DNA of 64,000 nt, taken from Oasisia sp. SBJ-2009. Its lineage: Eukaryota; Annelida; Polychaeta; Sabellida; Siboglinidae. The translations under genes and the position numbers were made by a program. Below the pieces are notes generated by a model. It was not told the origin of the DNA. It saw nothing but the letters and a program-made list of their open reading frames with translations, and ran no database searches. Position 1 is the first letter of the stretch. Each line of letters starts with the position of its first letter. The stretch is from contig OZ024862.1 of NCBI GenBank assembly GCA_964017155.1, forward strand, positions 36,702,175 to 36,766,174, written 5' to 3'. Positions 11,602-22,740 of the stretch are shown in pieces.

Positions 11602-11832
11602 TCATAGCTTTATGTAGAGACCCGTCCACCCGTCATTTGGACGGATAAAACCGAATATGGACGGGTAGAAATATGGGAAATTGTTAGTTATGCCTTGAGA
11701 GTGGGTGTAAATGGTGTCACGTATGTTTGTAGGCACATTTACAAAATTGTAAACTGGCTTAACAGTTAACATCCATGTGTCCACCAAAACATGTGTGACT
11801 GGCAATAATTTTATCCTGCATAAAGCCCTGAT
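11602..11832. repeat. Dispersed repeat C, copy 1
   Basis: Bounded by CATAGCTTTATG and TGCATAAAGCCCTG. The motif GACCCGTCCACCCGTCATTT, then repeats of GACGGGTA, match an inverted copy at about 40139-40441. The short inverted words CATAGCTTTATG/CATAAAGC at the ends hint at a MITE. No coding frame. Sequence 11026-11601 and 11833-12364 shows nothing recognisable. Confidence 0.65.
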
Positions 11833-12364
11833 GCACATACACTGTGTGAGTCATGGGGCATGGCGACATAGATCAATTTTTAAAATTACCTTCAAAATGG
11901 TGCATTTTGAAGGATGTTTTAACTTATTCCCTGGGAAATAGAGAGGAAACAAATGCACAGCTACAAGTGTAAACATGTTTATAGCAAGACATACCTATGA
12001 GGTGGCCATCCTGGCATATTTTGCGCAAAATGGCTTAGAAAAACACTGAGGTGGTCCACCTCACTCATCATATAGCAGGAGAAATACTGAAGCGATGACT
12101 CAAGAAATCAATAATAAAGTTTTGAAGAAGGTAGACATACATATTATGAATGCTTGAATATTTTCTGAGGGAATGTGCTGTTGGCATCACAATAACCTTA
12201 TTTTGTCATTTCCAACATTTGCGTTGACCAGACAACCTCACATATTCGTGTTTGACATAAAATGTCCAAAATGAATATGTGTACACCATGTAGTAGTTAT
12301 TGCATGGCATCATTATTTACTTCCAACTCCACTACCATGATGCATGTTTTTTTTATAGTGAAAT

Positions 12365-12755
12365 TGAATACATGCTTTTCTTTACAGGTCAACAAGAAAC
12401 TGAACAATGCTTACTACCACTATTTCAACAAGTTATAGGACAGTTGTATTTGTGGACAGGACTATACAGCTATGAGCCGTGCAAGATGCTGCACATTAAA
12501 TGTCAAGTATTCGAATGTCGACCAAGTGAAGTGATCCCAGTTGTACTGTGTGTTGCATTGTGACAGACTCCGCAGTACTTGTGGTGTGTACACTGGCTTA
12601 CATGCCAGTCAGATACCCTGACTGACTATCATGTAGAATGCAGAGTGCTTGACATGCGAATATGGTGACACCTGACTAGCTTTGCAGTTGGTGATGGAAC
12701 GGTGGATGCCATGGTCTGTCAAATATGGCATGAGCCTTTGGTCAACCTCTCTAGT
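12365..12755 (+). repeat. Repeat D, left part (copy 1)
   Basis: Matches 34572-34985 in the same orientation. Shared blocks include GGTCAACAAGAAACTGAACA, ACAGCTATGAGCC, TGACTGACT, ATGGTGCC-type spacing words and GGTCAACCTCTCT at the right end. Here the repeat stops at GGTCAACCTCTCT where a LINE tail begins. It resumes at about 18741, so the two parts were once adjacent. Confidence 0.75.
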
Positions 12756-13252
12756 AGTAGTAATAGTAAAAGCTTTATTTCTTGATGGTAACCATGTCAC
12801 GTGGTATATCGTGATTTTCAATGGGCCATCATCTTACATGCATACATACATCATATACATACATACAATAAAGCTTTAGATAAAATATATAGTTCACAAC
12901 AATATAAACATAACGGCTGTAGCAATAAATAGATAAAAATAAAATTAGATAAACTGTAATTATAAACAAATACATATTATTAAAAGATTATTAAATATAA
13001 AATATTAGAATAATTATAAAAAATAACATTAATATATTATTTAACATTATTTAAAAGAAAAAGTATTGATTATAATAAAAAAAGTGTATATAAAATAGAT
13101 CGATGGCACAATTGTATAAAAAAAAATTAAAAAAAATTAAAAGAATTTAACATTTCATTTGAATCCAAAACAATCTACCTGCGAAATGCAAACAATCACT
13201 CAAGCGTATCTATCGGGAAATGCATGCAATTGTACACATCTTTCACGAGAAA

Positions 13253-15757
13253 CTATAAACAGTGTGTTTTGAAGGTGTATACACTATTCGCATTTTCTAT
13301 ACATTCCGGGATCGTGTCCCAAAGTTTCGCACCCCTGTAAGCAAATGTGCGCTGGCCTAAGGACAGGTTGTATTTCTTCACATGAATATTTGTGCAACTG
13401 CGAGTGTGATGATTGTGCACACTGTTGTTTAACACGAACAGATCAGTGAGGTAGCCAGGGGCGTGCCCATGCATGACATTATACATTACAATGGAAGTGA
13501 AATAACGTATCCGAACATCAACTGGCAACCATCATAGAGTACGAAACAGTGTTACAGTCGAAATCTGTCGCCGGTCTTTTACATTCAAAATTACACGCGC
13601 ATATTGTTTCATCATCTTATGAACGTTCATCAGCAAACTGTGTCCACAGCTTCCCCATATAACACACCCGTAGTCAATTAGTGGTTGAACCATTCCTGAA
13701 AAGTACAGTTTCCTAGCATGTAGTGGCATTAGTCGTTTCACCTGATTGAACAAATACAAACGGCTGCGCAACTTGGCGCACAGCTTGGTTACGTGTGTGT
13801 TCCAGGTCAGATTACTGTCTACGTATAAACCAAGTAATTTATGGACCTGGACGGGTTTCACTATAGAGTTGTTGCCATATACACAGAAGTTTGGAGTTGC
13901 GCGTTGAAGTTTCTGTCTGGTGCCTAACTGCATGCATTCGGTTTTATCGGCGTTAAGAACCATGCGATTTGCATTAATCCATTGATACAATGGTTTCGAA
14001 TGGGTTGTTAGAGTCCGGTTTATATCGGCAACACATTTGCCGGCAACATAGACTGTGGAATCATCGGCATACATGTCAATTCTGGCTTCAGATATTTCTA
14101 AAATAGCATCATTCATGAACATAATAAAAAGTAAAGGTCCGAGTATCGAGCCTTGTGGCACACCCGTTGTTACCGGTAGAGGGTCTGACAACACACTGTC
14201 ATACTTCACACATTGGTAACGTTCGCTAAGATAAGACCTGAACCATGCTAGTTCGTTTCCATGACAACCATACAAGTCAAGTTTGAGTAAAAGCAGTTCA
14301 TGGTTAACCAAATCAAATGCCTTTCTCAGGTCGACTAACACCATACCACACAAGTTGCCTTGGTCAATATTGCTCAGGAAATAGTCGGTCATTTTAAGTA
14401 ACACGGTTTCACACGACCGGTTCTCTCGGAAACCGGATTGTTCGTCTAGCAGTAGTTTGAACTCTGTGAGGTACATGTACAAGTGATTGTGCACGTGGCG
14501 TTCCAGAAGTTTAGACATAATTGGCAATACAGATATAGGTCTATAGTTCATGACGTCGTTTGTGTCTCCACTTTTGTCCAGAGGTACAACTCTGGCCTTC
14601 TTCCATGGTCGCGGAAAGTGCGCACTGTTGATGCTGGCATTGCAGATGTTCACTATATGCGGTGCAATTATTTCGGCACTCAGTTTAAGCAGCTTACAGC
14701 TGATACCATTTAATCCTGTTGCTTTAGTTGCTGACATCTTTCGCAATTGTTTGTGAACAAATTCAGTTGTTATATTGGGCAATTTAAATGACACATTTTC
14801 AGGGTTCTTTTGTCTAATATATGTTCTCAATCTTGTGCAATTTCTCTGATTAACGGTAGTTGTCGTTGTACCAAATGTTGATGTTATCGTAGCGAAGTGT
14901 TCATTAAATTTATCAGCCATCATTTTTGCGTGGGGTTGTGGCTGAAAGTTCTGGATGGTTAGTCTCGGTTGAACCGCACTAGTTGTAGCCAAAGATGATT
15001 TAATGTGATTCCATATTACGCGTGAATTTGGTGATTGTGTTTCTAGAAAATTTAAGAAGAACTCTCGCTTTGCTTTCCGAATGTCGTGATTTACACGGTT
15101 CCTAGCACGTCTATACACCGCCATTGCATGAGGGTCAGTTGAGGTTTTCCCACAGTTAAACAGCCGATCTCGGGCAGCTATGGATTGCGCCAGATCGGCG
15201 TTAAACCAGGGGGGTTGTTTGACAGTTTTAACACGTTTGACTACAATCGGAGCATGCTCGTTCAGTACAGATATATACATTTGCTCAAATAAGTCCAGCT
15301 TTTCGTCAACATCGTCCATCAGGTCTATCAGGGACCACGGCACATTTGTTAGTTGTTCTAAAAAAATATGTTCATTAAAATGTTTAAAATCTCGGTACTG
15401 GATCGTTTTATGTACTTTCGTCTTCGCAAAAGACCCGTTGTGTTTGCGTACAACAGTCACTGGGCAGTGATCCGAAAGACCGATTGACACGACAGAAGAT
15501 GTCAGTACGTTTGTAAGGTTGTTGGTGTACACATGGTCGTTACACGATTTCGATTCTGGGCGTGTAATTTCGCTTATAAGCTGATCGAGTCCCAGCATGA
15601 TCAAGTCATTGTATAAAGTGTAGTTTGTGCCTTTCATCAGATCCATGTTGACATCACCCAACACGTAGACGTCCGTGGTCAGACACAGAACGTTTTCAAT
15701 GTTCGATACGATTTCTCGATCTGTTCGAATTGTACTGCCAGGCGGTCGATAAATAAT
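13253..15757 (-). pseudogene. LINE endonuclease/reverse transcriptase, one nonsense codon
   Basis: One frame runs through endonuclease motifs (YRPPGS, VLGDVNMDL, GLSDHCP) and reverse transcriptase motifs: YRPISVLP, VDLRKAFDLVNHELL with the first catalytic Asp, GVPQGSILGPLLF, and MYADDSTVY with the Asp pair. It continues into the usual C-terminal region (LPVDVRIRYF, GAKLWDTIP). It is broken only by an in-frame TGA at 13532-13534 just before the WLP motif, where a glycine codon would be expected. Both sides of the stop are in the same frame. The apparent N-terminus of the longer ORF, upstream of YRPPGS, is not part of this protein; it is the 3' tail and ATT repeat of the neighbouring LINE read through. 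In an intact copy, the RT acts in target-primed reverse transcription of its own RNA. Confidence 0.88.
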
Positions 15758-18613
15758 AATAATAATAATAGTAACTTCTTTTGCGCCAATATCCTCGAAA
15801 ATCAAGCTCAGTGGCGCGACAAAACCAGGGGATTAATCAATCTCATAATCGAAAGCAATGCGTGAGTCGTCAACGGATGGATGAAGAAGCTAGGAGGCTA
15901 AGGAGGATAGGCAGCATTAAAGAGATAGGTTTTTAGACGTCGGCGGAATGAAACTATATTACCTTGTGATTTAACACTGGCAGGAAGCGAATTCCACACC
16001 GTTGGTGCGGCAACCGAGAAAGCTCGGGTCCCGGCTTTCGTTTTCACCCGAGGGATGTAAAGAGGGTTACTACTGGTTGAGCGTAGCTGTCTGGAATTTC
16101 TTGTTGGAGTTAGCATTGAATTTAGATATGCTGGTTGTGTAGATGAGAGTGCTTGATAGGCTATTGTACAAATTTTGAAAATGATGCGATAGTGCACAGG
16201 TAGCCAATGCAGTGATTTTAGAAGCGGCACTGAGCGAGAAAAACGAGGAGAACGCGTGACTACCCTTGCTAAACAATTTTGGACACGCTGAAGTTTTGCT
16301 ATGTCCTTGTTAGCGGTATTGTAAAGGAGGGAATTGCAGTAGTCGAGTTTGCTACTTACTAGAGCTGTGGCAATGGTTTTAGCGACGGAAAGTGATAAAA
16401 ACCGGCGGATACGGCGAAGATCACGGATATGGTAAAAACAGCAACGGCATGTTTTCGAGATATGTTGTTTGAAATTGAAGTTTTCATCAAACGTTACTCC
16501 GAGATTTAAAACTGAGGTGGCTGGTGTGATACTCTGACTCAGAATATGTGTCGGGAAAAAGCCATTGAGTTTTGCCCGCTGCGTTGAGGTACCAATGATG
16601 AGAAATTCAGTCTTATCTGCATTTAGTTTTAATTTACTATTTTTCATCCAGAGGGAGACATCTTGGAGACAATCCCTGAGCTGGTTTAGGGAGCGACAAG
16701 TATCTGGTGTGGTCAGAGAAACATAGATTTGTGTGTCATCTGCATAAAGGTGATGATCCAGGTTGTGACTCTGGATAACTGAGCTTAATGGTGTTGTGTA
16801 CAGAGTGAAAAGCAACGGACCCAAAACAGAACCCTGGGGGACACCACAAGAGGTGGGTAGCATGTCTGAGAAGCAGTTACCTATTTTAATGGCTTGCCGT
16901 CTGTCAGTAAGGTATGAAGTAAACCAGCTCAAGGCTGTGCCAGATATCCCGTACCACGTTGATAAGCGTGTAATGAGAATGTCGTGGTCAATGGTGTCGA
17001 AAGCGGCGGATAGGTCAAGCAGGGTCAGTGCAGTAACTTTGCCATTATCAATGTTAAGGTTTATGTCATTGTGTACTTTTAAAAGAGCAGTTTCTGTTGA
17101 GTGAAATTGTTTGTACGCAGACTGTGATGCATTGGTTAAACCATTTATGTTGATGTGAGAAGTAAGTCGATTTGCAACAACCTTTTCGAGTATTTTGGAA
17201 ATGAAGCTAAGGTTAGAAATAGGCCTGTAGCTGTTTAGATCTTCTTTTGACAGAGTTGCCTTCTTAAGAATTGGATTTACATGTGCACATTTAAAGTCTT
17301 CAGGGAATAAGCCGGAGCAGAGTGATGCATTTATTATATCTGTTATTGGTTTAATTAAAACGTCAAGGCATGCTTTCAGTAGTATGGTCGGAAGTGGGTC
17401 AAGATCACAGGATTTATTTGGGGATGACATGATTATTTTTTCCACTTCAGTAGTTGTGGCTGGTTCAAACGATGTGAGTTTAGAATTTAGTTGTGGAGAG
17501 TCGGCATTTATAGTGTCTGAGGCTGAATGTTTCAGGCTGATTTTGTCTTTAAAATGACTTGAGAAAGAGTTACACAGTGACTTGATTGATGCATGGGTTG
17601 GTAGGGAAGGAGCAGTAAAATCTGATTGATGCATTTCCATAGTTGTTTTGGTGTAGCAGAGTTATTTGCGACCATGTTTTCGTAATAATACGACTTTGCT
17701 TTGGACATTTGTTGGTTACATAGATGACATTGCCGTGTGTAGCGTGACCTGTCTAAGGATGAACGAGATTTACGCCAAACACGTTCCAGATAGCGACGGC
17801 GCCGTTTAGATTGGATTATTTCCGGGGTCATCCAAGGAGCTGGCGGCTTTTGTGACACAGATTTGGATTTAGCGGGTGCATGTTTGTCAAGCAATGTCTT
17901 CAGTATTTGACGGTACTGTTTGTATAGGTTTGATACATGTTCTTTAGGATGTGTGACAAGGTCGGATGTAATTATATCAGTCATAAATGATGCAATGTTG
18001 ATACTGTGTATGGCTCTGTAGAACATGTTGTGTTTGGACACGGCTGGGGCTATAGGAACTTTAAGATCTGCAATTACTGTGTTATGGTCCGATAAGCCAT
18101 CTACAACTGTGGGTGTCTGAATGTGTTTACAAGAGGAACGAGTTATCAAGATGTCAAGCCAATGTCCATGTATGTGTGTTGGGAAATTGACATGTTGTTT
18201 TGTGTCAAATGATGCCAGGATATCATTAAACGTGGTAGTTGTTGCAGATGGTGTATCCAGGTGAAGATTAAAATCGCCCACCATGTGAAATTCTGTGTGC
18301 ATGGTTGCAACATTTTCCAAAAGATCCTGGAATTCTTCAAAGAAGTTAGCTGGATGACCTGGAGGGCGATAAATACAAATGAAAACCCCACAGTTAAGAC
18401 AGATAGATTCAAATGTGGTATAGTCCGGGCTGGTGTACGGGGTTACGTTAAATAGTTTTGAAATAAGGAAACCGACACCTCCGCCTCGTCCAACTGGACG
18501 TGGTCGATGGTGGAAGGTATAGCCAGGAGGGGAGATGTCGGCAATACATGCATCTGTGTCATGCGGTCTGAGCCAGGTCTCAGTCACAGCGAGAATGTCT
18601 ATTGTTTTGGAAA
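15758..18613 (-). mobile_element. CR1/L2-type LINE inserted in another LINE
   Basis: A minus-strand LINE truncated at the start of its endonuclease. Its 3' UTR contains GCGCCACTGAGCTTG, a GAGGATATTGGCGCAA block and an (ATT)n tail that directly abuts the interrupted host LINE at about 15757. The same 3' end occurs on the longer relative at 27639-30896 and on a stub at 55869-56020. The 5' break lies at about 18613, after which the host LINE's endonuclease sequence resumes. Confidence 0.88.
15898..18613 (-). pseudogene. CR1/L2-type EN-RT polyprotein, frameshifted
   Basis: Two frames make one protein. Frame 1, from 18613 down to about 17620, holds the endonuclease: ILAVTETWLRP, YRPPGHPANFF, VGDFNLHLD and GLSDHNTV carry the Glu, Asp-Asn and Asp-His active-site positions. 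Frame 2, 17640 down to 15898, holds the reverse transcriptase: YRPISNLSFISKILE, LLDLSAAFDTIDHDIL, GVPQGSVLGPLLFTLY and YADDTQIY, then DLRRIRRFLSLSVAKT and the final helix FRRRLKTYLFNAAYPP before TAG. The frames meet near 17615-17640, where a few codons present in the 29-kb relative are missing. Everything upstream of the endonuclease start is lost by 5' truncation. Confidence 0.88.
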
Positions 18614-18740
18614 TTATGAAGTGAAAATGAAGCCGACAAGGAAAGACACGCATCTTGGTGGCATAACTTCAATCCACAGCAATTCTATGTCGTCACACTC
18701 TAGGTCACGACGACGGACGTGACTGAACGCTGTCGATATA

Positions 18741-18940
18741 TATGACAGGTAAGACAGGTTCGACATTCTTTGGTGAACTACATCAGCTTGGATATCGATG
18801 ACATTGTGTGAGTTCACTCTCTTTGATGATACTGCATACCAGCTTCCTGACATTTTGCTGTACATCCACATCTGCCTATACAAGAAATAAAGTAACAATT
18901 AATATGGCTGTGACATGTACGATATTTTATATGTGACTAC
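18741..18940 (+). repeat. Repeat D, right part (copy 1)
   Basis: Matches 34998-35160, with shared GTAAGACAGG, CTGCATACCAGCTTCCT and GTGACAATTAA-type words. It continues the part ending at 12755. A further short tail of the same family (GGTGATGACACCTTAAGTTC and TTTTAATGTACTTG) lies at about 21175-21290. Confidence 0.7.
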
Positions 18941-18974
18941 ACACGTAGCCAAAGTCAATATCATGGTAATAATT

Positions 18975-20208
18975 CAGAGATGGAGTGAGTAGAATACAAA
19001 TGTACTCGAGTACGAGTACTCAGTAAACAAATGTACTCGAGTACGAGTACGATTACTTTAGAATGTACTCGAGTACGATTACTTTAGAATGTAATCATGA
19101 TTACTGGTACTTTCATGATTACTTTAATGAATATCCTGTTTCTACCATAAAGGCGACCTCCATGGAATCAGGTGTCATTCATTTTCTGTTGCTGTGCCAA
19201 TATCTAGTGTTCTAACTGATTACTGCTAACTGCTATCCACTGTCCAGATGTTATTATTATTATAAATCATCAGATGACTTTCTCGTGTGTTGAATGAACC
19301 ATTTAATACTGGATTGTAACTCAAGATGTCCATATATCATGATACTACAAACTAAAGGTATCATAGTGATACTGTAACAAATAGCATACCAGTGTTATAA
19401 TGAGTGTCAATTTAGTGGTGGTTCAACTATGTCAATGAAGTATCAAGAGGAAAATATTAAACTTCTGAATCAAATACAAATATGATGCATTTAAGAATTT
19501 CAAATGTCCCCATTTAAATGTCAAATACACATGATCAAATATAAATTATACAATAACAATATCTCAAATCCCAGGGATCATATTAGCAATAATATCCAAT
19601 TCAAATATGTCATATATCAGATGGGACAAACAGAATAGTTGGGGATTTAGACAGATTTACAGTTTACACTTACTTAAACATAATGGACAGGGATTTAGCT
19701 GCTAACTGCCCAGTCATTCACACCATACTGAAAGAGCAAACAGTACAGGTGGGGCTGTGGCATGGCTTCTAAAATTACAAAGCAAGATGTTAGGGGATGC
19801 TTATCGCCTGCAGTGCTTCCCTGGGACTGTCACAATATAACTTGTACTAAGCAGGAGGGTGAGGAGATGTGGCTTCTCTGGGAAGAGAAGGTATTAATTA
19901 GGGAAATTTGACTGAATATTTATTTAACTGAAATGCTGAACAGTAATAGAAAATGAATACCTTGATTATTATTACATTTATTAAATTACTTCTAATATTG
20001 CTATTTTTATCTGTCTAATATATTTGCTTGCAACTGTTCATATAAAAAAATGTAATTGTGAGAAATAATCATGAGTACAATTACTTTGGTAATGTACTCG
20101 AGTACGATTACTTTCCTTCATACTCGAGTACTCATACTCAAAAAGTACTCATACTCAAGTACATGAGTACATGAGTACGAGTACACGAGTACGATTACTC
20201 CATCTCTG
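18975..20208. mobile_element. hAT-like non-autonomous DNA element
   Basis: A perfect 12-bp terminal inverted repeat, CAGAGATGGAGT at 18975 and ACTCCATCTCTG ending at 20208; CAG-type ends are usual for hAT elements. Inside each end are clustered sub-repeats of TACTCGAGTAC and GATTACTTT (19000-19125 and 20060-20195). No transposase frame is present. The flanks read GGTAATAATT on the left and GGTAATATAATT on the right, so a target duplication is likely but imperfect. Sequence resembling its end also occurs at about 33508-33550 and 36912-36930. Confidence 0.7.
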
Positions 20209-21174
20209 GGTAATATAATTGTTTTATTCGTGTTATAAAATTTGCATGCCCACATGTTATATATACATCACTCAGACCTGTTATATTGAACATTTCTACT
20301 AATGTGGAAACATTCTGCCACACTGAAATTAATATGTGAAAACACTAACTGCACAAAAGAAAAGTATTCACCACTATCTCTAGCCAGTACTCTTCATAGA
20401 ATTGAGTAACATATAGCAATTGCACATGTAACTCTCAGCCACATGGCAAGGACCCTGACTAGTTTACCCACTTTTTATGTGTAAAGATACAAAGCATTAA
20501 ATATATTTAAAAACAAGTTATTTTATACCTACTGATTTAAAAAAATATATATAATCTAGTTACTTTATTTAATATATTTATTATTTATAAAGCACAATAT
20601 CCAACATGGTCACAAAGTGCTGTGAATATTTGTTATGTACATAATGTTATTATATATGTACATAGTATGTATATGTTATGTATTTACAGCATGTTTCTGT
20701 AACAATTGTGTGTGTGTGTGTGTGTTATGGGTGAACTCTTTGAAAAGTAAATTTCCAGAAATATGTTTTCGTACGTACGACAATTCTTTCAGAATATTGA
20801 ACAACTTTCCCATGACTTGTATCACTAAGCACAAGTTTGCTCAAGCTAATGTCTTCTCTGTGAAAGGCATAATTTGAAAGCCTAATGAATGGGATTAATG
20901 CTAATTAGTATTTGATATACCATGTGCTGGATGCTCGATGAAACGAATATTTATAAAAGTAACTGTTTTTTTACATTAACCTAACACGTTTTCAACTTTG
21001 TCCTAATTTTGTTATTGCTGCTTTGCTTGTTATCTGATGAAATAAATACATATATCAAGTGCAGTTATTGTACCTGTAGTTATACTTATATTGTGCTTGC
21101 CGTTATTTTGTAGTTAATTTCATGAAATAGACTAAATTAATGTATATTATAACACTCATTTACCTGAGATGAAG
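20209..21174. other. No gene seen
   Basis: AT-rich sequence with a short (GT)n at about 20706-20724. No supported frame. Confidence 0.5.
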
Positions 21175-21290
21175 AACTTTTCCGCATGCCCTATGGTGAT
21201 GACACCTTAAGTTCTGAAAATGTGACACATTTAAATTTTAATGTACTTGAAAAACTTGCAATGTTATGAACGATCACCTCCCAGGCTTCC
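21175..21290 (+). repeat. Repeat D, terminal fragment (copy 1)
   Basis: Matches about 35335-35460: CCCTATGGTGATGAC, TTTTAATGTACTTG, TTGCAA and CGATCACCTCCCA-type blocks in the same order. The intervening 0.2 kb of the other copy is not recognisable here. Confidence 0.55.
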
Positions 21291-22524
21291 AAATGCAAGC
21301 AATATTTTGTTATTTTATTACATTAATGTTACTAATAAATTAAAATAATATGTATATACCTATTTGTATGTATTAAATTATCATAACATTTTGCTTAATG
21401 TATTAAATCATTATTATAAATGTATTAAATATTGTCATTATGAATAAGTATAACGCAGGCCTAAGTATAACTGTTACGGATCACTTATAATGCATTTACA
21501 TTATGCCTAAGTACTATTGGGCTAATTAAGCCTAATTAATTAATCTTAACGTTATTATATTAACCTGCTACCTACCACATGTGACATAAACATTACATAG
21601 TTACAGTATTATAATAAATCACTGATATGTCATATAGGCCATAGTCTATGCCTGGCGTAGTCATACTCATAGCATAGGCCATAGACATACCCTTCAACCT
21701 TGATATTTGGTCGTACCATGACATTGGCTGAATAAGCGCCAAGGTTGAAGGTAAACAATAACATAAATTTAATAAAAACAACAGAAATATAAATGACGTA
21801 TATACTCATATGCCTAAATATATATACGTGATCATAGCTGAGCAATTCGTAATTACTAACCATCTGCAAGAATATCTCTGCGAACGCTGCATGTGGACTG
21901 CATGTGTCTGGACTGTAGTCAGTGACAGCTCGCCGGCCCACGGTGCCCGTAGCTTGCAAAGGGCACTCTCACTGTTCCGAAGGCGAAGTCATTCTGTTCA
22001 CTGCTTAGTTCCATATTCTTTCACAATCATGCGTCGATGCTGTCTTTGTCTGCTTAATTTGCCGTGTTGGTGGCATATAAAAATCATATTTGTGCCTACA
22101 CTCGCCGTTTCTAAACGTAAACAACTCGACATGGTGAATTAAGGTCAATCTCGCCCAAGCTTCGTTCGCGTGAAGACTAAAGCGTATTCCGCTCAAAGCT
22201 CCATTTCCATAGTTACGTTTCGTATAGAGTTTCGACCGGGTTCGATCGATACGAAAATCGAAATAGTTCCTATTTATTTAATTTATTTCAGAAAAAAGAA
22301 GTAACATGCATGCATAAACCAACTAAGCAATCATTAAGGAGTATTTGATACATCCGCTTTTTGTGAAATGACTAATAATCGCTAGGAGCAAACGATTTTT
22401 ACGGGAATGAGTGGATTGAGTATCTTTAACAATAATTTATTCATTAATAATAAGTCAAAGACGGAAGTGGAGCTGGGCAGGGCATGTCAGCTGGATAGGA
22501 GATAACCGATGTACACTGCGTGTT
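21291..22524. other. No gene seen
   Basis: AT-rich to about 21790, then mixed composition. Short frames around 21800-22150 have no recognisable domain and no consistent splice partners. Confidence 0.5.
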
Positions 22525-22740
22525 GCCACGGGCGTCGATCGGTGGGGGACGGGGGGGGGGGGCGTCCCCCCCACACTTTTCAGGGTGGGGGACAGCATAG
22601 GAATTGTCCCCCCCACTTTTCAGTTCAGAAAAATTGCGAGGCATATAGCCTGACTCAACACTCCTCTCTCTTAAAAGCTGCTACATAGGACTAGCTAGAC
22701 AATAAACTCGCGATATGAAGTTCAGCAAAGTTATTTATCG
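22525..22740. repeat. Dispersed repeat E, copy 1
   Basis: A G-run and C-run rich stretch (GGGGGG then CGTCCCCCCC at 22550-22575, and TGTCCCCCCCACTTTTCAG at about 22606), followed by CTGCTACATAGGACTAG and ACAATAAACTCGCGATATGA. A related copy is at about 56175-56345. Confidence 0.55.

Larger units (their letters stand above)
12756..18740 (-). mobile_element. Jockey-like LINE, split by a second LINE
   Basis: A 5'-truncated non-LTR retrotransposon on the minus strand. Its 3' end is a short tail of TAC/TAT triplets at 12756-12770, with AATAAA just inside. The 3' UTR is 12779-13252. Its coding part, 13253-15757, begins in the middle of the endonuclease at YRPPGS. The missing upstream endonuclease piece (RRRDLECDDIELLWIEV, then LVGFI) is found at 18614-18740, on the far side of a CR1-like LINE at 15758-18613. 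The LINE was therefore interrupted by that insertion. The element sits between the two halves of repeat D. Confidence 0.85.

Noticed and set aside
15758..15805. Start of the 757-codon ORF as a real N-terminus
   Set aside because: These codons are the 3' UTR and ATT tail of the adjacent CR1-like LINE; the host protein begins upstream at 18614-18740.
21630..22142. Frames of 109 and 110 codons on opposite strands
   Set aside because: Mutual shadows with no domain and no codon-level signal.
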